A stretch of 64,000 nt of DNA from Dicaeum eximium (lineage: Eukaryota > Chordata > Aves > Passeriformes > Dicaeidae). Below the pieces are notes generated by a model. It worked only from the letters and a program-made list of their open reading frames with translations, had not been told where the DNA came from and searched no databases. Below, piece by piece: positions 47,871 to 62,800 of this stretch. Every line of letters begins with the position of its first letter. Within the stretch, counting starts at the first letter, position 1. The stretch lies in contig VWZP01010953.1 in NCBI GenBank assembly GCA_013396995.1, positions 558,001 to 622,000 of the forward strand. Direction: 5' to 3'. The translations under genes and the position numbers were made by a program.

Positions 47871-50800
47871 TCAAAGTTTTCTTTCACTCTCCTCATTAGA
47901 AAATTCTACTATGGCTGTTTCTTTACTGTCCAGGTTTTCCCATAAGTCCTGCATCTCAAATGTTTGTGGAGGACAAGCAGAAGTAGCATTTTTTCCATCA
48001 CTGAATGTCCTTTGCTGTGAAGTTGTCTCAGAATCTGTTGAAGACGCTCCAGCATCAGCATTTGGTGCTGTACTAGGACTATGGAAGCTGGGTAAACTCC
48101 ATCGCTGAAGGTTTCTCTCATGATCTGTTATGAGACCAGCTATGTTACTAATCTGGGGCTCATGTCTGAGCTCTCCTATCACACTAGGAAGTGACTGATG
48201 CACCTCTGAACTTGAGAGGTATGGAGTCATTTCTGGGGGGAAAAAGTGTTGGGTCAGAAGAGCCACATTTGCCTCAGCTAGGATCCTTTGGAGCTTCTCT
48301 TCTGGCATGCTTGCGGAGCGCTCTGCTGGTTTGTCTGGCACATCAGGTTCAATCTCCTGGGCTTCAGAAATGATGACCTCAGGAACTGGCCTGGTTGTCT
48401 CAGATGAGGTGTCGCTGTCACCAAACTGTGCCTCGTTCCTTGAGGTTTCTGTTATGGGTCCCAGCTCTCGGCTACCATGAAGTCTGTGACTTCTGGTAAC
48501 TCCTTCATATTTCTTCTTGAAGCTTGAGGTAGAGTGCCTCCCTCTTGTGTGCATTTCCTGCAGCCGTCGGATATGCCCCTTTTCATCTGCTGGGAAAAAC
48601 ACCGAATTCTCACTCGTCTGCCGACTGTAGCGCTGGTGAGTTGGGTAGGAAGGACTCTCATGGACACTGAGAAATCTCTTGACTCTTCTCAAAACAGAAT
48701 ACTGTCTCTGGTGTTTCTCCTCTTCCCAAGGCCATTCTTCCCCATAGAGAAATTCGGTATCAGCCAGCCTGCCAAATAAAGCCAGGTAGTAAATGTCACT
48801 CAAATATAGGAAGCATCTATTTATCCCTCTGTCTCAGACAAAGGACCCAAGACATAGGAACCAAGGTCCTAGTGTATCCTAAAGAGAAGGAAGAAAAGGA
48901 TGAGGGTGCCAGGAAAGAATGTCTGTGCCTTTGAATCAGCCAGATCACACAAAGAACTCTCCACATCCAGATGTCTTTTCTCCTACGGACCAGGCTGGGA
49001 AGGCATCCAGCCAGGCATCTGGCACCATTTCATATTTGAGCTGCAGCCTTCTGAGGCAGCTCCACATGGTTAGGCTTGTGCTCAGGGTGAAGGAAAGGGG
49101 AGAAAGGAACCCTACTCAGTGCTGTAATTACTTTTTCAGGAGAATCCTTCAGGCAAAAATAGCAACAGTGAAAAAGCTACTGCTGGAAACAGAGGACAAC
49201 AGTTTCAAAAAAAGTTGAAATTACTCAGGTGGCCAAATTTCACTCACTTCTGGGGCGAACAGCTATTGCTGCAGATGCCAGAGAATTCAGTGCATATCAC
49301 TGACTCAGTGCAGTCTGGACAAGCCAAACTGGCCCAGTTACCTGTCCTAAGGACAAGAATGGCAAAGGGGCTTGGGCCAAATCTGAGGCAAGGGGCACAG
49401 GCAGGCAACACTAACCTTGAGGGACAGAGGAACTTCATCCAGCATTTGTGAAGATCATAGAATAGTTTATGTTGGAAGGCACATTTAAAGGCAACCTCTA
49501 ATCCAACCTCTCTGTGATGAGCAGGGACACCTTTAACTAGATCAGGTTGCTCATTGCCCCATCCAACCTGGCCTTGAATGTTAACAGGAATGGGACATCT
49601 ACCACCTCTTTAGACAACTTGTTCCAGATGTTAGCTTGAGGTGACTGGAGAAAACTTTGGGTTTGGGCTTAAGTTTTATATATTTGCTTTGGACTTGGAA
49701 GAACTTTTAGAGCTTATTTTTGAAGTTTGCGTAAGAGCTATCCATAATTTTTAGAGATATGAATAGAGAAATAGTTCACATGAGAAGATAATTAATAAAA
49801 AGTCAACACATCAGAGGTACTTGCATTCCACAGGAGCTATCAGGGAGCTACTTCTAATTCTTTCCTTCCTTAATTTTTTTGTGTGAAGTGCTTTCTATTA
49901 AAAAATTGTTTGCAGACATGATGTTTCTTCGTTGCCATCTTTTCCCCCTATAAATTACCTTAAATTATATTCTATGAATTTTTCTTCTTTACTTTTTTTA
50001 CTTTCTTCTTTACTTTTCTTTTTGCCACTTTATGGTTTTTTTTCCAGAAAGGAAATAACTTCTGAAAAGGCTGTGTGTGATAAAAGGAACTCACAAACCA
50101 CTGTCCTTTGTAGTAGAATTCATGCAAAAATAAAAAAATTAGAGGAACAAAAATGAGAAAACCACAATTTTGAGGCCAAAAGAAACAAAAAATTAAAGAC
50201 ATTTTATTTTGATAAAGGTGGGAAATGATGGGAAAATTGTAAGTATCTTGAGATAATTTTTAAAGTAAAAAAAACATCTTCTGTAAAGATTTTTAAAGGG
50301 TTTTCAGATGAGAACATCTACTTCCCTGGTATTTTCTCAGGCATGATGGTATTTACACTTATTGATCTGTTTATATTACAGCATGTCACAAGTATTTAAC
50401 AGCTTCTAAGCTAACTGGCCTGTCACTGATTTGTAATACAGATCCTGACAACAGGGGGCAATCCTATACCCTCTATTCTTTGTAACCATTGTTCTTTGTT
50501 GATCTCTGCAAATAAATCTCTTCATATCTTCACAAAATCTGGCCACTTCAATTTCCATGCCAGGATTATTAGTCAATGAAAAGTCATACAACATTTAAGA
50601 TTATTTCTTGTTGATCTTCACAAAAATTTGGACTGATTTCAACTGTTGTCTGCTAATTAAATGAACAAAGGAATAGCTGTTTTGCTAATTGGGGATGCAT
50701 GAAGAAGCTGTAGCAAAGCATTATTAAGATAAGTCAGTCACTGTCTTCAGATGTCATCCTGTGCTCAGAGACTATCAACAAACCCTCCCTGCAAACAAGC

Positions 50801-53800
50801 TCTATTTATTGATTATACAATTTAAGACATGCGTGCATAACTTGGATGAACACATCCAAGAGACATCCTCCCACCAACACCAGCCTGTTCACTGCCTCCT
50901 AATTGCTTTTCCCATTTCCATCTTCTCTGCTTGAAGTATCGTCAGAGCTGGGATCCCTGCACTGACTGTCTGCCAATCAGTGCAGACTGTTGGGGTGGTG
51001 ATCTTTGTGATGGCATTAAGGACCCTTAGTGCCACTCACCCCATTTCAATAGTCGATCCAAGAAATGAAGGAATACAGTAATCAGCAGCTGCTTTTGTGT
51101 AGGGTGGGCGGGCAGAGGTATCATTCCAGTAAATATCTTTCTCCATCCTTGGCAAGTTCATGTGCATCTCATCCACCGCCAGAAGTGAAACCTTAAATTT
51201 TTTTGGCATAAATCATGTCACTTTCAACATAGTGGAGTATATGAAATAGTCTACTTTATACTCCCTGGGTCAACATTTCTTTCAGAAACCCTTTAACATA
51301 AGCTGAATATGATGACCTGGGCATTAGGAAGAGACTCAGAATTACAAAATAAACTCCCTATATCTGCCTATACTCATGAAAGCATAAATTTTATCATAAC
51401 TTGAATCTTCTGTACTGCAAAGATATTTGTGCCAGATTGAAGTCCTTCCATATGTATAATGAGTTAAATGTGATCCTTTATGTGCTATGGAAAGTCTGTG
51501 TAAAGTATTACACATGTGCTCCTTAAAATGTTCAGAGGTCAAGGATCTTTCTGATAGGCTTCATTGCCATTTTAAGACATTCTGAATGAAGTATGTGAAG
51601 ATCCTTCTGATAAATTGTACACAACCTTGTTATTTCTACTTTCTAGGCTCTAAGGCACAGTAGCATGAGTATCCTGACACGGGGCTAAGCCAGAGAGCAT
51701 CTTTGTCCATGTGAAGTCCTTTCCCATTGTTGCACATACCTGCATGGCTTATTCTGGTTATTTTGCTTAATTTGGTGGTTTATTTGGCCCTTGCTCCCGC
51801 TAACTCCTGAGCTCTGCTTCCCTGGAGTGGAGTCTGACAGCAGCTCAGCCAGCCCTGTGCTTGGCTATGTGCAAGGGGAGCAGCAGGTGCTGTGGGACCT
51901 CCTCATGCCTCTGAGCTCCTTGACAGCACAACAGCCAGGGCTCTTTGGGAATCAGGGGTAACTGGAATAAACTGTACCCTTGTCATCTCACAGCCCCTGT
52001 GACTGGGGACACTGGCTCCTATGCTGACCTGATACTCCCATGGGTGACAGCATCTGAACATGAGTCATGGTACTGGCCCTGCTTATTAGTTCAGGGCCCC
52101 ACCAATCTTTTTACTATTTTTGCTGCCTTTCTTTTTAAAGGAAAGTTCCTTTTTAAAGGAAAGTTAAAGAAAGGTTAAAATATGCAATATTTTAATCTCA
52201 AGACATTCAAATTAGTAAAATGTGTTCTTATCTATGTGGGAATGAATTTTGGATTCTGCAGGATTGACCTACATTACATGTTTTTCCAGGCATAGAGTGG
52301 TTTTATAATTTAAGGTCAGATGTTTGCCTGTTTAGTCAGGCATTATAAATGCCAAATACCAAAATCAAGATGAATTAGCTTGTGAAAACAAACTCTGTGG
52401 ATCACAGCCACAGGTGATCCTTCAGGGAAAGAATATGTTTTGCTAGCACTTGTTCCCCTGATTTATTCCTCAATTTAAGACATAGTATTAGATATAATGA
52501 TAACCTATGGTAGAGTAAAGCTGGAAGTAGAAATAACAACAGCAACCTGTAAATTTCTATCGATGCACCAGTTAGTTTCAAAATCATCATCATCTTCTCC
52601 AAATGGATTAATGAGTTGTTCAGCAACCTGGAAAGAAAACGAGACAGTGAACAGAGGTTGGCATGCCCTGTCAGGACTACTGCTGCAGAGAAAGTAGGAT
52701 TGGATTTTTCTCTCTCTCCCTGCCTGTCACTTGCAATCATAGCTTGAGCTCCTGTGTGATGGTTCTGCCAGCCTGGTGAAGGAGCAGCTTGCTTTCACTG
52801 TAGATTGATGTCTCTGTGCCTCGCTGGTGCTGTCAATCATAACCGTCAGCGCTGGCCTACTGGGAACTGAGACATGACTGGGCCAAGGTAATTGTCACAT
52901 CCAATAGTCATTACCTTTCCTTACTGTTGTCTTTGGCTCATTTAAATGAATGGTTCAGCAGCTAGAGGCTCTGTTATTGCACTGTTGTCTGCAATAGTCC
53001 ACCAGCCCATAGGTCAGTATTCCCAAGCCTTGCAGCTGGAGCCTGCCGGAGGGAGTAGAGCTCATCTCTCCACCTCAGCCCCTGCTTCTTTATCAGCATT
53101 AACCCCAATGGCAACCTTCCAAGGCTTTTGGGGAAAAGCAGTGTACAAAAAAAACTTGATTCAAGTCAACTCTGCATCATGCTAGCCAAATCCCAGAGAC
53201 AGAACCTGAGTCTGGCTCTTTAATTCAGCCTGCTGGCTTGTTTCTGTACCTGAAGTGGTTGAAACTGCAGGGCAGAAGCTCATCCTGTGGCAGACACAAA
53301 CAGTGAGCTCAGACACATTTGTGGTGAGGTACCTTAGTCTGGGAACTAGTCTGGAAAGGTATCCTCTCTGGCTCCCCATACCCAGTGAAAAAATCCCCAG
53401 AGACTGCCCCCCACCCCCATGATCACTAAAGTACATTATGTGAAGAGTAAGCACTTAATTGCTGATGGAGGAAAAAAAAGATTAAATAGTAAAAAAATTT
53501 TTTTAGGAAATTCAGACTGCTTCTCTATTTCCTAGTTTCTTGGTACACTGACATTAAATATCCTCTCCCCTCCAGTTTTTTTTTCCTTCTGTTTATCTTT
53601 TTACGTCCTGGTTTTGAAGCTGATCACATTCTTGATAACCTTTCCAAGCCTTTCTTGTGATCACCAGGGCCATGTACAGGAGCAGCAGTCAGGTCCTTGG
53701 TTTAATATGGATATGGGTAAAGCAACTGTATGATCAAACAGTCCTGTTCATTAACCTCACTATGGACAGCTATAAATAATTTATAGCTGTAAGGCAGCTG

Positions 53801-56800
53801 CTCCCTGGATATTTTTCCTGTGTGCCTCTAGGTTGTACCTGTGGATAAGCATTTGCTGACTCTCTGAGGCCACCACCTCCCAGGCCAGCATTGGCACAAA
53901 AGAACTGCTGAGTAGATTAACACTACAAAAACACCTGTAAGGTGGGAGCAATGAAAGGAGACAGGGGTCACCTCTGCTCACACTCATTGACATGGTGTTA
54001 AATTTTGGGTACAGCCATGAAAGTGCTGCAAAAGGGAGGAACCAGAACACAGTCTGTGTTGTGGCTCTCCAGGGAAAATGTGGATCAGCTTTGTGTAAAC
54101 CAGTGGACCACTACCCAAAAATCCACCATAAAACCTACCACATGAGCTTAAAAAAGTGAGGACTAGGACAGAGCAAACAGTGGTGGTGGCATTTTTTGGC
54201 TGACCTGGTCCTGGCATGTGAGATATTACTTTATTTTCCAGAAAGGAATGTAGTGCTGGACAACTAAACTCTGTATTTGGACAGTTCATCTGTTCCTGTA
54301 GAGAAAATGGGGATTTAGAAGGGTCTCATGTAATAGGAAACTTTGGCCCTGTATTATAGGTATAACAGACCAGGCATGGGGCCAAGGAATGAGCTCAGTT
54401 TGCCCATTATTTTTGAGGAATTGCCAAGTTACTGGAAGTCAATACTTCAGGGCCCTTTTTGCTGCCTGGCAGCCAAAGTCCAACATGCTCAGCAGGAAAG
54501 TGGCTGTAACCTTCAAGACAAAAATATCCTGTCTTGGGGCACTGAAGGTCTGGACAAACCCCCAGTCTGAGGAAACTCTGCTGATATGAAATTAAGTTTT
54601 AAAAACATCTCCTCTCTTTTATTTCCTTATGCAGGATATTTTTCAGTTACAATGGCATCTCATACCTGCCATAGCCAGGAGTTGCCTGGAAGCTCTGAGC
54701 TTAAGTGGCAGAGATGCCATAAACATCCTTGGGTGCTGAAGAAGGAAAACCCATTTCCACCCAGGAGCACTGGCAGGGCAGGCAAGAGGAACAGCCTACA
54801 GTTTTTAACCCTCTAGTATAACTGGAAGACATTGCTTAGAGATAAAGCCTCACTTTTCTTCGGAAGTTGCTACCTTCACCATACCAGCCTCCCTTCCTCT
54901 CTCTCCTGTTCCCATCCAGGCTGGTCCCTATGCAGCAAAATCCTCTTCCCCCTCATTTCCTAGGACACAACTAGAGGATCTTGTCCTGCACGCACTTTAC
55001 TTTTCCTCACAATCTGCCAGCTCTGAGTGCTGCCTTCTCTACTCTACCCTTCAGAGTTGAGTGTGGGAAGGTGTCTCTAAAACTGGCCAACCATGTTCAA
55101 TTTATATTCTAACAGAAAAGTTAGTTCTATGTTTCCAGCCATGAATAATAAACACAAAAGGAAATCTAATGTGCATTGACCCCAACGAAACTTTTTTCCA
55201 GCAAGTCTGTTGCAGAGGAGAGAACCACCTTGAGATATGTGGCTTAATTACTCAACTATCAGATTGATTGTGATACATCAGCCAGCAGTCATCAACAGGG
55301 TGATGGGCAGCATCCAATTCCTCCACAGCTCTTCTTTTTAATGAAATTTTTATGCAGTGGAGTTCTAGCCAATATTGTCTGTCACTCTTTCATAGCCCTC
55401 TGGAACTGGGGACCTTTAATTGCCTGCATCTGATGAGGTTAACAGCAGATACTTCCAGCTTTGATGACAAGAGGAAAGTACCATTCAGTCGCTTTCAGCT
55501 GATGCCAGGTCTGCAGCTGTAGTTTCCCAGTGCAGAATGCAGCAGGAGAAAGGTTTTTAAAAATCTGTTTTCTGTCACTTTATAGCTCAAGTCCTGAGAC
55601 CTCGTGGGAATACTATTCCCTTGGGGAGTTGTGGCTGCATTGGTGCTACTAAAATGGGCTCTTTCAGATTCATTTCTTACCATATGGTCTGTCAGGTGGA
55701 ATTAAAAATGTATTGCACGATATTTCTATATGACCACAGAACCCTTCAGGCTGAATTCACCTCTGGTGTAACTTCAGTATTCATTGGAGATTTTACGTGT
55801 GTGTCACAGATCTGACACCTTGACCAGCCCCCCAGGGAGGCTTCCCCTTCACCTGTCCACAAAGCCAGTTTACCTTGAGCCATCCTGCGTAGAAGAAGAA
55901 CTGCAGCAGTGTGAAGATTGGAATGTAAATATCTAAGTCATGTCCCTGATACCCTTGGTCAGTATCCAAAAATTGGCGCCCTATCAGGCAGGCAAAGAAA
56001 AAGGTATAGACTGCGAGAGTAACAACCTGCAAAGAACAGAACTTAATTGAAATAATGAACTAATACAATCTTATGCATAAGGAACCCATACACAAAGGCC
56101 TTTGTCTGCCTTTTGCCATATAATTTATAAATCTGTAGGAGGTATTGCAAATACAGAGGTCACAAGAGTAATTATGGCCAGGAAGAACACTCAGGAAACA
56201 GAAAAACATTGCAGTGCTTCCCTCCTCTCTTCCAAATTATGCAAGATCTACAAAGCATCTGTGCATTAAATATGACTTAAATATTAGCCAGGCCTCCATG
56301 ACCCTGTGTGAGTGAACCAGTGCTCGGTATCTCAGAGACTCAGGTTGGGACTATGAACATTTTATACCATGAATGTTTGGTACCAACCCCCCTTTTATGG
56401 AAATCATGCTTTGAACCTTCTACAGGGTAATAGCTCAGTACCTGGGTATAGACCAGCGGAATTCCAACCCAGTCATAACCAAACAAAAGGCTACACCAAG
56501 ACCGGTACTTATTCATCTCCTAAAAGGGGGAAAAAAACACCAACCAGCAAGAAATCATAACAAAATAAAATTCCATAGGATGCAATTCTGAATGATAAAT
56601 ATGTTGTTGCAGTTCATTTTTGCACATATAAAAGGACAGGGAGAAAAAAAAGTCTAGTATATTTAAATTGATACTATAACTGTACCCAGCACCCCATTTA
56701 AATATTGACTTGGTTTATGGAGTTGGAGTGCTTAGTATACTTTGTATTTCTTCACAATTCATCTTCTGTTTCTATCTTATTCAGTCTAGTGATACATGAA

Positions 56801-59800
56801 AGAGAATCTATTACATCATAAAAAGGATATTTTACCACTTAATTAAATATTCAGGAAGATTATCATCTCTGAAGCTGATAATAAAATCTTCAAAATGCCA
56901 AATTATTCTTATTTCTCATATGTTTAGCAATGGAACAAGTATGAATTTAGAGTGACATTACAATAATTTTTTACTCATCAATTTTTTGCTTCTTTCAATA
57001 CCTCCTTAGTCATATTAAAAAGAATCCCAGTGAATGCTGCTGTGTGTGCATTGGTACACAAAGAAAAGCAGGATAAATCCTGAGTAAGGTCACTTAAATG
57101 ACACAGGAGATCTATGCATACTAAGTAAAACCAATTATGTAAGTGAAAAGCAACACAGCAATTTCAGATGAGATTTTTGTAGATTTCCTTTTTCTACTCA
57201 CATTCATCAGTGTCTGCAGATCCACACTGTCTCGGATTCTTCCCTCTTTTCGTGCCTTTGATGCCAAATTTCCGAACCAGACAAATGGGACCCAGTATTT
57301 CAGGTGGGGAGACTTAAGGTCATCAAAAAGTTTTCTTTCATATCTCGTCATAAAACCTGTTTACCAAAAAACCAAAACAACCTTCATTTACTCTGTGCTT
57401 TCAGTACTACTGATACTATACATTTGGAATATGTTTCTATCTCTTTATGTAATATTTGCATAGAACTCTGCTAAACACAACTTATAATTCTAACTAGTGA
57501 CCTCCTCTTAAAAAAATAATTTCTGGGACAGATCTTGCTTGAAAGAACTTCTTTTTGCATCAATTACCTATGCTAAATTCCTCTTTACCAATGTAGGCAA
57601 TAATTTGCTATTACTGTGTTCTTATATCTAAATGCTGACAAGTGGTAGATACATAGAATACTAAGAATTGTACAAATTACTCTCTAGTTTCATATTCTAC
57701 TTTCAGAAAAATAAGGAACTGGATATATCAGTCAAGAAACATTTGTCACCAATGATGGCTTTCAGAAGCATTTCGACATATATTGTAAGGGCAGTTATAT
57801 GACCTTCTGATTCTGATAATTTTTTGTTATATCTGCAAAGCAGGGAGCAAGCAACAGAGGATACAAGTGCATGTATGAAACGGAGCCCAACAGAGTGTGT
57901 GCCTTCTGCCAGTGAAATACTTCCTTGACAGATTGTTTGATGTTTTCTTTGGGGTTATGAAGGCATGCAAAGCGATGAAGAGGGAATCGTGCACAGAAGT
58001 CCCGCTGCTGAGGGGACACTGGGCCAGGTGACATGCTGGGGGGCTGCAAGTTGAAGATGCTCTCTGCCTGGCAATTTGCCTTGCTGGGGTGCTGGGAAGG
58101 TATTAGGTTTCCTGAAGAGCTCCCCTGCCTCCCCCTGCTGCAAGCAAGTTAAGGTCACATAACCAGGGAGCCAGGGCTGTGTGTGACAAATCCTGCACCA
58201 GAGCCAATCTCTGCCCGGGACTGGCAAGGGAGCAGCTGGCTTTTGGAGCAACACCTCTACCCCTTTGGGGAAGAAAGCTCTGCTCTGCTGTCCTCCTTCC
58301 AACCAGGCTTTGACAAAAACAACCTCAGAAAATTCACATTTTCCTTTGTCCAAATCCTGGGTTTTCTGGTATTGGAGCAATCGTCATGTTTGGAGGATCT
58401 TAGTTTTTGCTCAGGTATGTGACATCTATCACGGTGGATATAAAGCTGCTTTTGTTGTATTGACATTAGTTTTGAAATAAGACGAAGTTAGTAACATGAC
58501 AGCACCAAAACAGGGGGCTCAGCCAACCAATTACAAGTTTGAATGCTCAAAATTCAGTAAGGGAATTGACAGTAGACTCCAACTAGTAACTAAGAATATG
58601 TTCATTATGGCTAACATTGCTAAAGATACATGACACAGCAAACAAATAAATATATAGAAACTCAGTTGTGTTGCCTAGAAATGTGAATTAAATTAAAGGA
58701 GATTTGCTAAACACAGTGATCTTAAATATTCTGTTGTTGAGGAAAATGTCACTATTGTACAGTTGGAACAAGCCTACACAGGAGGTATGAAATACTGCAA
58801 CTACCGAGAAGGAAGGCAAGGACAGGACAGAAAACACTGTGGAAGAGGAAATATTCAGCAGCAAGAGACAGTACTCATGCAGTATTATAGAACTTCAGAA
58901 CAGAATAAGATAAAGCTTTTAAAAGTTCGCTGGGCATCTTGCAGCCACTTCTCATAATCAACTTCACAGAAATAATCAGGCAACCAGGCAAATTGACCTG
59001 CTAGTCATGGCTCCTGACTCCTACAAGTCAGTCTTTCAGGCTGCCTTTAGTTTTTGTCCAGCCAGCCTGCCTAATACAAGACAGGAAAAGATGCTTCTGT
59101 CAGGCTGAAACAGACAGAAAAACAAAAAATTGAGTCTGGAGTAAACACTGGATGAAAGTCACTTGGAGGGTCTGGAAAGACACGGCCTGGAGGGGTCACA
59201 AAGAACAGCAAGGATCAGTTCAGCTTTCCATTGAAACTGGGCACCTCCTGTTCAGAAAGCACAACAAAGTCTGTTTTTTTTTAGTTATAAAGTTCAAATT
59301 GGCATTGAAATGTTTGTGTTAATATTGATTAAATATTCTCTTTGATTAATATTAATAATGACTAGTATTTTTATTGCAGAAAGTACTAATTCTGGATTGC
59401 TCTTACTTCTGGCAATACAGACAACATACAGTTCAGAATAGCTCACTGTTATTGCAGTGATAAAGAAACACTTTATATTCCATCAAATATAGAGGAGGAT
59501 TTCAAACATCAGTTATTAAAATTACATGGTTTCTAAGTATGGTCATGCTTTTTTTATTTAGGAGTATTCAAAGAATTAACCAAGAAACTCTAGAAACAAG
59601 AATACTGGTTTTGACAAGCACTGGAAGTACTGGAGCAGCTCCAGAAAATGGGAAATATTTGTCAAATATTGTGCCAAGATAATGAAAAGGATGATCTAAG
59701 GAATGACAGGGCACTGAATCCTCGTGAAAGTATCAGAAGAGTGACATGGAGTGCAATCAATAAATAATCAAAGGACACTAACGTGAACAGTGTCAGCCAA

Positions 59801-62800
59801 AGAGATCTTACAGGAAAATCATTGATGAGAACACAAGCCTGGCTGGGAAAAAAACTACTCATGCTCTCCTTTAGGTGATTCAAAGAATATTCAGTTCTCC
59901 TGTCAAAACTTAATGGTTTGAGACAAGACTGGTTCAGGTTATTCACATTAAATATTTTTAATACTAGTGGTTAGAGAAGAAAGAACATGATCAAGTAGAT
60001 AAAAGCTTCATTTTCTGTTTCTGTATTATGTGGGAAAGGGTTAATTTAGGTGCTTGCTTCCGGTAGAGGACTTGGGACTGCAGTCTTCAGCTATCCATAG
60101 GTATTCACGTTGCTAAGCTCACATCTCATGTTGCTCTTCAGTGTTTTCCATCAGCTCTTTTGGGGTGCTCTCTGCTCAGCTGCTCACTCATTATTCAAAT
60201 TTTTAACAGTTGTGTTCTTAGTATCCAACTTCCCTCTTGCACCTTGCAGCCAACAGGATTGCTGTGCTCAGGACAGCTGCTAGGCATTTGAGACTTACAG
60301 CATGTGTGCCCCAGCACTCAGCATCATAAAGGAGTGAATCCACATGGATCTACTGTCTACAGTTCCATAAACAGTGTTAAAACATGAAAAAGAGTCAGAA
60401 GGAAGGTCTAGCACTCAAGACTGTATCCTATAGGGAGAGACTACAGTTGGTGAAGCTCCTGAGTTTCATTCAAGCCTTTATGCAGTCTGCTAACAGGTAA
60501 CCATTGAGGGGAAAAGTATGATTTCTTCTAATTAAAAAAAGAAGAACCCAAACCTATTACAAAATCCAGTGAATAGAAGATAACACTGTGCAAGTTCAGA
60601 CTGAGAATAAGATGCCACTCTTCAACGGCAAGTTTACTGTTGTGAATGTCTGTTCACCTAGGATGCAGTGTAGTCTCCAGTATATCCATCTGAATCTTAA
60701 ATCTGGGCTGATTATATTCCTAGAAGGTATTACAGCTCAGTCAGAAATTGCAGCATGATAAAGGATGCTGCTAGCAAGCTTTTGTGCCTTGTCTTATGGA
60801 TGAGTCAGACTAGATCATTGTGGCACTGCTCTCAAATTTAAAGTCTATGAATTTAAGCAGTTCATTTGCTGAAAAAAGAGGTGTGTAGCAATAGTTATGT
60901 TATGGCAGTTCTCAGTTTGACAGCAAAATGGAAAATCGTCATAAGTTGTTTCATTGATGACTGTGCTGTAATTATCAGATCTATGCTGTTCACATTCATA
61001 TTAGATGCCTCGTTCCCATGCAGTCAGATATGCAATGCCACAAGGAGCTAGGGAGGGGATGATTGCAGAGTATTGTCTAAGTCACTGGATGTTAATAGGA
61101 GCAAAATATACCCTGAAAAGCTTGGTACTGCACAAATAAAAACTCTGCAGTACAATATGCATTAAAACCTACAAAAAAAAGTACTAGAGCTGACTACACT
61201 GTCTAAACTTACATACACACTTTATAGTAGAAGATTTTTCTCCGTTAAAAAACCAAAAATCAAAACTTGCTTTCCTGTCTACAATTTTGGTACAATGCTG
61301 TGACATTCTGTCTCTTTGGAACAAATTGTCTTTAGCAATAGGGAGGCAGAGATGGATTAGCTGCCTGGAAATGTTGTAATTTTCCAGTGTGTAGTAGAAG
61401 CAGATTGCTGGGGAGAGTGACAGAAGCTTTCTTGACCTCTCACAGACTCAGGTAAACAGTTTTGTTGCAGAGCACAGGGAAGAGAGCTTTAAAATTCAAT
61501 GAATCCAACATAAATGGTTTGGGGCTTTTTTTCAGTAAGATTGGTGCATTCTGCCTGACATTTTTTTTAACATCCAAAGCATCTCACACATATTTGAAAT
61601 GTGTATATGTATATATACACTGCATATTTTAACTTGCTACAACTTTACTTACTAATCTCTGCCAAAGGAATAATATTAAGAAATTCAAGACATTCAGTAG
61701 AAAACATGACTTCTATTTGGAATAGATCCCCATATCCTTGCATTGCTGTTCTCCCTCTGACAATGACCATGCCAGTCAGAAGGCACAGTGCCACACCTTG
61801 CCTTCAAGACAGTCAAAGTGTTACATGATTGAACTCTCTTCACCATCCTTACACTCGTGTTATTGAAAGAAACAGAAAACAAAGATATGTTTAATAATTA
61901 GTTTAGTTATTCTTGAAAAACTAAGTTTAAAGTAAGTTTTTCAATATAAAGAAAAAACCCTTGGGGCTGAGGGTTTTTTTTGAGTAAATCACAACACTTA
62001 AAATGTACAATCTATTAAAAATGCAGTCTACTTAAATAAAAAGTGAGATAAAGCTGTACTTATGAAGCGCCTGCAGAGATCAGTCTTGGATACACCAGAC
62101 CAAGTTATATCCCAGACATTGAGGCAATACCATACAAGAAGTCACTATTCCTACTGCATCATACTATATTGCAACTTTGGGTTTTTTTGTGCTTTAGAGA
62201 ATCTTGTACCTACTCCATTATGCCTGAGTGTTTGGGGCAGGCCTATTGCCTCTGTGGGGCCTGAAAGCAGATTCACATAAGACTGTCAAACTCGTTTGAT
62301 TTCTATAGTGTTGCTAAAGACTTTAAGAACATTAAAGATACACTCTTAAGGTTATGTCATTTAAGCCACTAACAAAAAGGTGATTGCTTTGATGTGGGTT
62401 AGTATGAGGCACACTTGGGGACACAGGAAAGAAAAAATGAGGCTGGCTCCTTCCCTCCCACCTCTGAGAGAAAGGAAAGCAATTTTGGGGAGCAGTACCT
62501 GCCCCTACCACATGGTCCATGGTGGGGAACCTTTTGTACACAGCTGTGCTGACAGAGCGAAAGATGAGCAGAGATGTTAAATTCACATAACGCATGAGGG
62601 TCCTCCTCAACAAGCGCCCGTACTCATCTCTGCCCTGGACACAGCTGGAGATGAGCAACATCAGACGATCTGGCCAAGGCAAGTTCACAAACTGGTTCCA
62701 CCAGCGGTTCACCACCAAAGTAACATAGAAACCTGAGGGTTAGAAGGAAAAAAAAAGTCCAGTGCCTATCAGGATTTCAGTTACTTTAATTTTAGTTTGC

